DNA from: Streptomyces sp. 11x1
Lineage (GTDB): Bacteria > Actinomycetota > Actinomycetes > Streptomycetales > Streptomycetaceae
Length of the DNA: 64,000 bases
Assembly: GCF_032598905.1 (NCBI RefSeq)
Contig: NZ_CP122458.1
Span: 2,480,001-2,544,000, forward strand
Reading direction: 5' to 3'
Position 1 is the first letter of the stretch; each line of letters opens with the position of its first letter. The position numbers and the translations under genes were made by a program. Below the pieces are notes generated by a model. It saw nothing but the letters and a program-made list of their open reading frames with translations. It made no database searches and was not told the origin of the DNA. Below are positions 1 through 12,000 of this stretch, one piece after another.

Positions 1-3000
1 CAGGCGGGGCAGGGCCGGGGGCTCTTCGTCGTCGGCGTCCGGTTCGTGTCCCGGGAAGTGCCGGTGGTACAGCTCGTTGATCTTGCGGATGGAGGACGGG
101 TCCGGAACGAGGCTGCCGTTCCGCCAGCGCGACACCGTGCTCGAGTTGACACCCAGTCGCTGGGCCAAATTCGTCTTCGTCTTCAGTGCGCCGGCCAGGT
201 CGGTCAAGCGGGACAGGGTGGTCCGGTAGGTGTGGAGTTCCTCGGGGACGGCGCGTGCGGCGTACGCGGCGATCCGCTCGTGCATCGCCTGATCCGGGGA
301 GGACCAGCCGTTCCGCCAGTCGTCGACCGTTGCCGGGTCCACCACGACGGCGTCGCCGCTGAGAGCGGTGGCCATCGCCTCGCGCGCACGCGACCAGCCG
401 TGGTGGTTCTTGAGCTCCTTCGAGTACAGGAGTTGCAGAAGGGCGGTGGTGTCCTGTTGCGGTGCTCCGTCCGCCGTCTCGTCCGGGGAGAGCTCGGCGA
501 GCAGTCCGCCGGGCTCACCCGATGGCCCGGAACCGGTCACCGCGTGCTCGCCATCCTGTCCCGCCAGGACTGCGTCCCGCGCCGCTGCCCCGTCGCGCCG
601 GTCCCCTTGGGCGGCGGCATCGCCCTCGTCCCGCTCGTCCGCGGACCCCGCGGGGCTCCCGGCGGTTCGGCGGTCGACCGCGGGTTCTGTGCCGGGGCCG
701 GCCTCCGTGATCGCCGTGGCCACGGAGGCGCCCGCCTCCATGGAGAGGCGTTCCGGCGCCCGGTCATCCGTGTCCGGGGCCTCTTCCTCGTACGGCATCC
801 GGGAGTAGTCGTCCATGACGTCGAACGGCATCCGGGAGTAGTCGTCCATGACGTCGAACGGCATCGGGGAGGCGTCCTCCGTGAGGAGGTCCTCCTCGTC
901 GCCGTACCGGGTCTCCACCACGGGGGTGGAGGGAGTCCCGCCGATCTCGGCTGCCGCTGCCGGATCCTGCGCGGCGTCGCCCGGGGGCTGTTCGGCGAGC
1001 AGGTCATCGGCCTCGCCCCACTGGACGAGCCATTGGTCCAGGTGAGACAGGTCCAGAGGCTCTTCGTCGTCGGCGTCCGGTTCGTGTCCCGCGCGGCCCA
1101 CCTGCCACGGCGCGTCGGACTCGACCAGCGCACCGTCGACCATCCGGGTCACCGTGCGGGTGCCGGGCGGGACGGGGGTGAAGGTGAACGCCTCGGGTGT
1201 TCCCTCCCCGGTGCCGAAGGGGATCCAGCGGTCGGTGCTCACCTCGCCCGAGGCCAGCAGCTCACCGCCGGCCTCGTCGGCCTGCTCGTTCTCCCGGCTC
1301 GCCGGGAGAACGGAGTCGCCGCCGTGCACCATGGTGTAGTCCACCGCCGACGCCACGTCGATCGCCATGTCCCCCGCGCCCTCCGGCCCTGACCGGACGG
1401 CACGTTCCCCCTCCTCTTCGAGTTGCGCACCGTCCGTGAGCTGCGCGTCCAAGAAGAAATCCGGCTCGTTTCCGGTGAGCTGGTCAGGCTGCTCAGCGCT
1501 GTCACCGAAGTCGACGCCCAACGCCCGCAGCCGGTCGCGCATCGACTCGTACGCTGCATCGATTCGGTCCCTGTAGAGCATGGACGGAGCGCGCTTACCG
1601 GACATCAGCTCCGCCACATAGTCGCTCGCACCATCGAGGCTTCTGGCCACGGCCCTGGTTGAGCCCCACCACTTTTCCAGGTCAGCCAGCTTGCCGCGGG
1701 CGTCGTACGGCGTGACGCGTGCTGTGACGTCGGCGGCGGTGACCGTGCCGGTGGGGCCGCGTTCATCAAGCAGGGCCAATGCCGCGTCGAACCGATCGGC
1801 GGTCTCAGACGGCGGGGTCGTGACATCGCCGAAGCGGTAAGATTGCACGTCCAACACCTCGACACCGAGGATGTCTGCCACGGCCTCGTACGACGACCCC
1901 GGCCGTTCCAGCAGGCGCGCCGTCTTGGACTGGAGGGAGCTCCAGCGGCTGCGGACCTCGGCGTCGACCTCCTCCGCGGTGACCGGGCCGGTGCGGCCGG
2001 GCTCCTGGAGCAAGGCAACCGCCGCCTTGATCCGCTCGACAACGCGTAGCGGCACAACCATGCCGCGCGGGTAGGCCCGCACGAACTCCACCCGGTCCTT
2101 GAGTATGACGGCCACGGCCTCGTCCGACCCCAGCCGGTTCACCAGATACCGCACGCTCTCCTGGGACACGGTGATGCCATCGGCGAGCCCCAGCTCCCGG
2201 TACATGCTGAGCGCCTCATCGAGCCGATCGGCGAAGTCCGCACTTGGGTTGTTGTGTCTTCTGACATAAGGGATCGAAGTAATTGACGTGCCGAGCTCCC
2301 GGGCCACGGCGCGCCACGACCCCAGCAACCTTTTCAGCTCATCCAGCTTGCCGGGGGCGTCGTACGGTGTGACCCGGGCGTCGACCTCTTCCTTGGTGAC
2401 CGTGCCGGTGGGGCCGCGTTCCTCAAGCAGGGCCAATGCCGCGTCGATCCGGTCGACCGTGGCCTTAGGCGGGTTCGTGACATCGCCGGCGCAGTAAGAA
2501 CTCACGGCGGGCACCGAGGCTTCGAGGATGCCTGCCACGGCCTTGCGCGACTTCAGCCGTTTCAGCAGGCGGTCCGTCTTGAACCGGAGGGGGCTCCAGC
2601 TGCTGCGGACCTCGGCGTCGACCTCCTCCGCGCTGGGGAGGCCGGTGCGGCCGGGCTCCTGGAGCAGGTCAACCAACGCGCGGAGCCGCTCAGCATGGGC
2701 CACCTCCATTTTCGGAAGTGGGCGGCTCGCCCACCCCTTCACCCTTGGCGTGCTGGCACGGACGATGCGGGCCACGGCCTCGAACGATCCCAGCATGTCC
2801 CGTGCATAGAGCACCTCGGCCTGGAGGAGAGTCTCCGGGCTGTGCCCCTCGGCCGCCGTACCCGCCACGGTCGAAACGCCCGCCGCGGGCGCCTGCGGCG
2901 CAACAGGCCCTGCAGGCTCCCCGTTCGCACCACCGGATTCGTCGTTGCCGTGCACGGACAGATCGTCCAGCAGGTCCTCGACGGCACCCGGCTGCTCGAA

Positions 3001-6000
3001 CCACTCGTCCAGGTGCGACTCGTCCGCACCGGATTCGTCGTTCAGCCGTCGCTGCTTCGCCGGAGGCTGTCCCTCAGGGGATTCGGCCGCCCGGCTTGTG
3101 GCGGGCCGGATCGTGCCGGGCTGGACGCGCTCCTCGGCATCGTCCTCAGTGATGAGCCACTGCTCGCCCCCTGTTTCGTCACCGGGGTACGGCAAGTGAG
3201 GCTCCCCGTTCGTACCCGAGGACTCCTGGGGCCGACCGAGGAACTCGTCACTCCCGAGGAAGTCGAGCTCCCCCGGAGTGAAGTCCGGCACATCCTGCGG
3301 CGGTCGTCCATCAAGCGCACCGGAATGCGCGACCGCCTGCCCCTCGCCCGCGGTCCGGGCGGCCACGCCCTCGCCCTGTTCTCCCGCCCCCCGTGCATCG
3401 CGCATCGCGGGGGCGACATCCGGACCGCGTCGGCCGGAGGGTTCCTCCGCATCCGCCGCATCGGGCGCGTTCTCCGAACGGGACGCGGCGACCGCGTCCG
3501 AAGCCGTGACCACCACCCCCTCAGCCGACGTGGCGCCGGCCGTGTTCTGGTGGAAGTAGGGGGTCAGGACATCGGCGATCTGCCGCAGGTGATCGGAAGT
3601 CAGGACGAAGTTCTGGTGTGGGTCGGTGGAGGGGCCCATCAGGCTGGATTCGCCCTCGGCGAGGGTCTGCTCGCTGCGGCCGCCGGGGGTCAGCAGGACG
3701 CGTGGGTCGGGGTTGTCGTCGATGACACCGAGGCCGTGGACGATCTCGTGGACGTACGCGACTGGATGCACGCCGGTGTACCAGGCGTTCTGCACCATGG
3801 ACCGGTCGGACCGGTCACGGGGGGGCACACCGCCGCGTACGGTGACGACGGAGTCCGCCTGCTCATCCGAGTCGACGAACCGCACCTCCACGCGCAGCAG
3901 CGGCCCGGGCAGGGAAGGGCCGGTGACCTGGTCGGGCCGGAGAGCCGGCAGGCGGTAGTCGCGCTGGTTGACGAGGCGGTCCAGGCCCAGGACGAGCTTC
4001 TTGCGGACCCCGGCGACCTCGGCCTCGCTCACACCGTCCTCCGAAACCAGGTGGATCCGGCGGGTGAGGTGGATGGTGTCCTGGGCGGGGGTCGCACCAC
4101 GGTAGTGGGCCCAGGAGTAGCCGACCTGCGTCCGCTCGCCGGACTCTTCCGGGCGGTTCACCAGCCACGGCGCGTCGAACTCGACGGGCCTACCGTCGAC
4201 CAGCCGGGTCAACGTGCGGGTGCCGGGCGGAGCGGGCGTGAACACGAACGCCTCGGGCGTCCCTTCACCGCCGAACGGAATCCACCGCTCGCTACGCACC
4301 TCGCCCGAGGCCAACAGCTCACCGCCGGCCCAGTCGACCGACTCGGTGACCGGGTTCCAGGTGCCGGTGCGGTGCAGTTCCCGGTCGAAGACGCTGACCA
4401 CGGTGTGGGCGGTGATCGGGCCGGTGAACGCGATCTCCTGCTCGTCGAGCTGCATGTCGATCGTCGCGTTGACGTCGATACCGGTGGGGTCCGTGTTACG
4501 GGCGGTGTCGATCTGGTAGCGGTACCGGCGGTCCGCGTACCACAGTTCGCGGTTGCGGGTCGTGCCCACGAACTGCGCCGACGGGTTCTCGGTCACCCAT
4601 TCCATGATCGGCACCGCATTGCCCGGGTCGTCCGGACGAAAACCCTCCCGGAACACCTGCTCCGGCGGCAGATCCGAGAACCGCCACACCTGCTCGCCCG
4701 CACAGCTCTCCGGATAAGGGAAGAGGTCGAAGTCGTCGCCGTGCACCATGGTGTAGTCCACTGCCGGCGCCACGTCGATCGCCATGTCTCCCGCGCCCGC
4801 CGTATCGCCCGGGCGGCCGCTGTCGGACAGATCGTCCAACAGGTCCTCGACGGCACGGTCCTGCGCGAACCACTCGTCCAGGTGCGACTCGTCCGCACCG
4901 GATTCGTCGTTCAGCCGTCGCTGCTTCGCCGGAGGCTGTCCCTCAGGGGATTCGGCCGCCCGGCCTGTGGCGGGCCGGGTCGTGCCGGTCTGGACGTCCT
5001 CCTCGCCGGTCGTGCTCACGGACTCGTGGGACGACGTCTGCAGCCACTGTTCGCTGGGGAAGAGGGCCTCGTCCCCGGTGAACGGATTCTGGAAATCACC
5101 CGTCAGGAAGTCGGCATCGTCCTCAGTGATGAGCCACTGCTCGCCTTCGAGTTGCGTAGCGTCCGTGGGTTGCGCGTCCCCGAAGAAATCCAGCTCGTTT
5201 CCGGTGAGCTGGACAGGCTGCTCGGCGCTGTCACCGAAGTCGACGTCCAACGCCCGCAGCCGCTCGCGGACCGACTCGTACGCTGCATCGATACGGTCCC
5301 TGTCGAGCATGGACGGAGCGGCACCGGACATCAGCTTGCGCACGGTTTTTTCATCAAGACCGAGCTCTCTGGCCACGGCCAGGGGTGACCCCAGCCACTT
5401 TTCCAGGAAAGCCAGCTTGCCGCGGGCGTCGTACGGCGTGACGCGTGCTGTGACCTCGTCGCGGGTGACCGTGCCGCCCGGGCCGCGTTCCTCAAGCAGG
5501 GCCAATGCCGCGTCGAACCGATCGGCGACGGCAGCCGACGGGTCCGTGACATTGCCGAAGCGGTATACGTCCACGCTAGGTGTTGTGCGATCGAGTATGT
5601 CTGCCACGGCCTCGAACGATCCCAGCCGTTCCAGCAGGCGCGCCGTCTTGGTCTGGAGGGGTCTCCAGCTGCTGCGGACCTGGTCCGTGACTTCTTCCGC
5701 GGTGATCGTGCCGGTGCGGCCGGGTTTCTGGAGCAAGGCCACCGCCGCGTTGATCCGCTCGGCAACGCCTAGCCCCGGAGGATCGCCGCGCAGGTAGGCC
5801 CGCACCAAGATCGCGTGGTCCTCGAGTATGTCGGCCACGGCCTCGTCCGACCCCAGCCGGTTCACCAGATACCGCACGCTCGCCTGGAGCACGGTGATGC
5901 CATCGGCGAGCCCCAGCTGCTGGTACTTGCTGTGCAACGCATCGATCCGAGCGGCGAAGTCCGCACGTGGGTTGTTGTGTTTTTTGACTCTAGATATCGA

Positions 6001-9000
6001 ATCCAGTGTTGCACCGAGCTCCCGGGCCACGGCGCTCTTCGACCCCAGCCACTTTTCCAGGTCATCCAGCTTGCCGCGGGCGTCGTACGGCGTGACCCGG
6101 GCGTCGACCTCTTCCGCAGCGTCCGGGCCGGTGCCGCCGCGTTCCTCAAGCAGGGCCAATGCCGCGTCGATCCGGTCGACCATGGCCTTAGCCGGGTTCC
6201 GGGTATGGCCGGAGCGGTAATAGTTCACGGCGGCCACCGCGACGCCGAGGACTTCTGCCACGGCCTTGACCGATCCCAGCCCTTCCTCCAGGCGCACTAG
6301 CTTGGACTGGAGGTCGCTCCAGTTGCTGCGGACCCGGGCGTCGACTTCCTCCTTGCTGGGGGGGCCGGTGCGGCCGGGCTCCTCCTGGAGCAGGTCAACC
6401 AACGCGCGGAGCCGCTCAGCATGGACCACCTCCATTCTCGAATGCGGGCGGCTCGCCCAACCCTCCACATGCTGTGGCCTGCGGACACGGACGGTGCGGG
6501 CCACGGCCCGGAACGATCCCAGCCTGCCCTTTGCATAGCGCACCTCGGCCTGGAGGAGAGTCGCCGGGCTGTGCCCCTCGGCCGCCGTACCCGCCACGGT
6601 CGAAACACCCGCCGCGGGCACCTGCGGCGCAACAGGCCCTGCAGGCTCCCCGTCCGTACCCGAGGACTCCTGGGGCCGGCCGGAGAACTCGTCACTCCCG
6701 AGGACGTCGAAGTCGCCGTGCGCCATGGTGTAGTCCACCGTCGGCGCCACGTCGATCGCCATGTCCCCCGCGCCCGCCGTATCGCCCGGGCGGCCGCTGT
6801 CGGACAGATCGTCCAGCAGGTCCTCGACGGCACGGTCCTGCGCGAACCACTCGCCCAGGTCCAACCCGTCCGCACCGGATTCGTCGTTCAGCCGTCGCTG
6901 CTTCGCCGGAGGCTGTCCCTCAGGGGATTCGGCCGCCCGGCCTGTGGCGGGCCGGGTCGTGCCGGGCTGGACGTGCTCCTCGCCAGTCGTGCTCACGGAC
7001 TCGTGGGACGACGTCTGCAGCCACTGTCCGCTGAGGATGAGGGCCTCGTCCCCGGTGAACAGATTCTCCGACGATTCCGCGCCGTCCGCGGCCGCCGTGT
7101 CGCCCGGGCCGATGCCGTCCGACTCGTCCACCAGGTTATCGGCACCCGGCTGCTCGAACCGCAGGTGGAGGAAATCACCCGTCAGGAAGTCGATGTCCAA
7201 CGCCCGCAGCCGCTCGCGGACCGACTCGTACGCTGCATCGATTGAGTCCCTCATGTCCATGGACGGAGCGATCTCACCGGACATCAGGTTCCGCACTGTT
7301 GCGAAGTCAGTATCGAGGCTTCTCGCCACGGCCTTGCGTGACCCCCACCACTTTTCCAGGAAATTCAGCTTGCCGCGGGCGTCGTACGGCGTGACGCGTG
7401 CTGTGACGTCGGCGTGGGTGACCGTGCCGCCCGGGCCGCGTTCCTCAAGCAGGGCCAATGCCGCGTCGAACCGATCGGCGACGTCAGCCGACGGGTTCGT
7501 GATACCGCCGAAGCGGTAATGGGGCACGGTATTCACATCGATACCGACGACGTCTGACACGGCCTCGAACGATCCCAGCCAGTCCAGCAGGCGCGCCGTC
7601 TTGGTCTGGAGGGGGCTCCAGCCGCTGCGGACCCGGTCCATGACCTCGTCCTCGGTGACCGGGCCGGTGCGGCCGGGTTCCCGGAGCAAGGCCACCGCCG
7701 CGTTGATCCGCTCGGCAACGCCTAGCCCCGGAGGTACGCCGCGCAGGTAGACCTGCACCGAGTACGCGTGGACCTTGAGTATGACGGCCACAGCCTCGTC
7801 CGACCCCAGCCGGTTCACCAGATACTGCGTTTGGGCCTGGGACGCGGTGATGCCATCGGCGAGCCCCAGCTCCTGGTACATGGCGTACAACGCATCGAGC
7901 CTATCGGCGAAGTCCGCACGTGGGTTGTTGTCTTTTCTGACTTTGAACACCGTAGGCCGTGGCTTACGGAGCTCCCGGGCCACGGCCCTCTCCGACCCCA
8001 GCCACTTTCCCAGGTCATCCAGCTTGCCGCGGGCGTCGTACGGCGTGACGCGTGCTGTGACGTCGTCGCGGGTGACCGTGCCGGTGGGGCCGCGTTCCTC
8101 AAGCAGGGCCAATGCCGCGTCGATCCGGTCGACCACAGCCTTAGTCGGGTTTGTGATAACGCCGGAGCGGTAATATTTCACGACGCCCACCGAGAGGTCG
8201 AGGACTTCTGCCACGGCCTCGGGCGATCTCAGCCCTTCCAGCAGGCGCGCCGTCTTGGACCGGAGGGGGCTCCAGCCGCTGCGGACCCGGTCCATGACCT
8301 CGTCCTTGGTGACCGGGCCGGTGCGGCCGGGCTCCTGGAGCAGGCCAACCAACGCGCGGAGCCGCTCAGCATAGACCACATCCATTTTCGAAGCCCGGCC
8401 GCTGCTCCATCTGTTCACCGTGCTCGGGGGGGCACCGACGATGTCGGCCACGGCCTGGAACGATCCCAGCCTGTGCCGCGCATAGCGCACCTCGGCCTGG
8501 AGGAGAGTCTCCGGGTTGCGCCCCTCGGCCGCCGTACCCGCCACGGTCGAAATGCCCGCCGCGGGCGCCTGCGGCGCAACAGGCCCTGCAGGCTCCCCGT
8601 TCGTACCCGAGGGCTCCTGGGGCCGGCCGGGGAGCTCGACACTCCCGAGGACGTCGTCGAAGTCGTCGCCGTGCATGGACAGACCGTCCAGCAGCTCCTC
8701 GACGGCACCCGCCTGATCGAACCACTCGTCCAGGTCCAACTCGCCCGCGGTCCGGGCAGGTACGCCCTCGCTCTGTTCTCCCGCCCCCCGTGCATCGCGC
8801 ATCGCGGGGGCGACATCCGGACCGCGCCGACCGGACCGTTCCTCCGCATCCGCCACATCGGGCGCGTTCTCCGAACGGGACGCGGCGACCGCGTCCGAAG
8901 CCGTGACCACCACCCCCTGAGCCGACGTGGCGCCGGCCGTGTCCTGGTGGAAGTAGGGGGTCAGGACATCGGCGATCTGCCGCAGGTGATCGGTGGTCAG

Positions 9001-12000
9001 GACGAAGTTCTGGGGTGGGTCGGTGAAGGGGCCCATCAGGCTGGATTCGCCCTCGGCGAGGGTCTGCTCGCTGCGGCCGCCGGGGGTCAGCAGGACGCGT
9101 GGGTCGGGGTTGTCGTCGATGACACCGAGGCCGTGGACGATCTCGTGGACGTACGCGATTGGATGCACGCCGGCGTACCAGGCGTTCTGCATCATGTCCA
9201 TGGACCGGTCACGGGGGGGCAGACCGCCGCGTACGGTGACGACGGAGTCCGCCTGCTCATCCGAGTCGACGAACCGCACCTCCACGCGCAGCAGCGGCCC
9301 GGGCAGGGAAGGGCCGGTGACCTGGTCGGGCCGGAGGGCCGGCAGGCGGTAGTCGCGCTGGTTGACGAGGCGGTCCAGGCCCAGGACGAGCTTCTTGCGG
9401 ACCCCGGCGACCTCGGCCTCGCTCACACCGTCCTCCGAAACCAGGTGGATCCGGCGGGTGAGGTGGATGGTGTCCTGGGCGGGGGTCGCACCACGGTAGT
9501 GGGCCCAGGAGTAGCCGACCTGCGTCCGCTCGCCGGACTCTTCCGGGCGGTTCACCAGCCACGGCGCGTCGAACTCGACGGGCCTACCGTCGACCAGCCG
9601 GGTCAACGTGCGGGTGCCGGGCGGAGCGGGCGTGAACACGAACGCCTCGGGCGTCCCTTCACCGCCGAACGGAATCCACCGCTCGCTACGCACCTCGCCC
9701 GAGGCCAACAGCTCACCGCCGGCCCAGTCGACCGACTCGGTGACCGGGTTCCAGGTGCCGGTGCGGTGCAGTTCCCGGTCGAAGAGATCGAAGTCGTCGC
9801 CGTGCACCATGGTGTAGTCCACCGCCGGCGCCACGTCGATCGCCATGTCCCCCGCGCCCGCCGTATCGCCCGGGCGGCCGCTGCCGGACAGACCGTCCAA
9901 CAGGTCCTCGACGGCACCGTCCTGCTCGAACCACTCGTCCAGGTGCGACTCGTCCGCACCGGATTCGTCGTTCAGCCGTCGCTGCTTCGCCGGAGGCTGT
10001 CCCTCAGGGGATTCGGCCGCCCGGCCTGTGGCGGGCCGGGTCGTGCCGGGCTGGACGTCCTCCTCGCCGGTCGTGCTCACGGACTCGTGGGACGACGTCT
10101 GCAGCCACTGTCCGCTGGGGAAGAGGGCCTCGTCCCCGGTGAACGGATTCTGGAAATCACCCGTCAGGAAGTCGGCATCGTCCTCAGTGATGAGCCACTG
10201 CTCGCCTTCGAGTTGCGTAGCGTCCGTGGGTTGCACGTCCCCGAAGAAATCCAGCTCGTTTCCGGTGAGCTGGACAAGCTGCTCGGCGCTGTCACCGAAG
10301 TCGACGTCCAACGCCCGCAGCCGATCGCGCATCCACTCGTACGCTTTATCGATTCCGTCCCTGTCGAGCATGGACGGAGCGGCACCGGACATCAGCTTCC
10401 GCACGGTTATTTCATCAAGACCGAGCTCTCTGGCCACGGCCAGGGGTGACCCCAGCCACTTTGCCAGGAAAGCCAGCTTGCCGCGGGCGTCGTACGGCGT
10501 GACCCGGGCGTCGACCTCTTCCTTGGTGACCGTGCCGGTGCGGCCGCGTTCCTCAAGCAGGGCCAATGCCGCGTCGAACCGATCGGCGACGGCAGGCAAC
10601 ACGTTCGTGACATCGCCGAAGCGGTAACGGCGCACGACTATCACCTCGATACGGAGGATGTCTGCCACGGCCTCGAACGATCCCAGCCGTTCCAGCAGGC
10701 GCGCCGTCTTGGTCTGGAGGGGTCTCCAGCTGCTGCTGACCCGGACCGTGACCTCATCCGCGGTGACCGGTCCGGTGCGGCCGGGTTCCTGGAGCAAGGC
10801 CACCGCCGCGTTGATCCGCTCGGCAACGCCTCGCCACGGAGGTACGCCGCGCAGGTAGCCCCGCACCAAGTCCGCGTGGACCTTGAGTATGACGGCCACG
10901 GCCTCGTCCGACCCCAGCCGGTTCACCAGATACCGCACGCTCGCCTGGGACACGGTGATGCCATCGGCGAGCCCCAGCTGCTGGTACTTGCTGTGCAACG
11001 CATCGAGCCGAGCGGCGAAGTCCGCACGTGGGTTGTTGTGTTTTTTGACTTTAGATATCGACTTCAGTGTTGTACCGAGCTCCCGGGCCACGGCGCTCTT
11101 CGACCCCAGCCACTTTTCCAGGTCAGCCAGCTTGCCGGGGGCGTCGTGCGGCGTGACGCGTGCTGTGACGTCGGCGGCGGTGACCGTGCCGCCCGGGCCG
11201 CGTTCCTCAAGCAGGGCCAATGCCGCGTCGATCCGCTCGACCGTGGCCTTAGCCGGGTTCCGGGTATGGCCGGAGCGGTAAGAGTAAAAGCTCACAGGGG
11301 CCACCGCGACGCCGAGGACTTCTGCCACGTCCTCGCGCGATCCCAGCCCTTCCTCCAGGCGCACTATCTTGGACTGGAGGTCGCTCCAGTTGCTGCGGAC
11401 CCGGGCGTCGACTTCCTCCTTGCTGGGGGGGCCGGTGCGGCCGGGATCCTTCTGGAGCAGCTCGACCAACGCGCGGAGCCGCTCACCATGGACCACCTCC
11501 GGCCTGGAAGTCCGGCTGCTCTCCCAAACCTCCACCGATCGCGTGCCGACACGGACGATGCGGGCCACGGCCTCGAACGATCCCAGCCTGCCCTTTGCAT
11601 AGCGCACCTGGGCCTGGAGGAGAGTCGCCGGGCTGTGCCCCTCGGCCGCCGTACCCGCCACGGTCGAAACGCCCGCCGCGGGCGCCTGCGGTGCAACAGG
11701 CCCTGCAGGCTCCCCGTCCGTACCCGAGGACTCCTGGGGCCGGCCGGAGAACTCGTCACTCCCGAGGACGTCGAAGTCGTCGCCGTGCACGGACAGACCG
11801 TCCAGCAGGTCCTCGACGCCACCCTCCCGATCGAACCACTCGTCCAGGTCCAACTCGTCCGCACCGGAATCGTCGTTCAGCCGTCGCTGCTTCGCCGGAG
11901 GCTGTCCCTCAGGGGATTCGGCCGCCCGGCCTGTGGCGGGCCGGCCTGTGACGGGCCGGGTCTGCTCGGCGCTGTCACCGAAGTCGACGCCCAACGCCCG

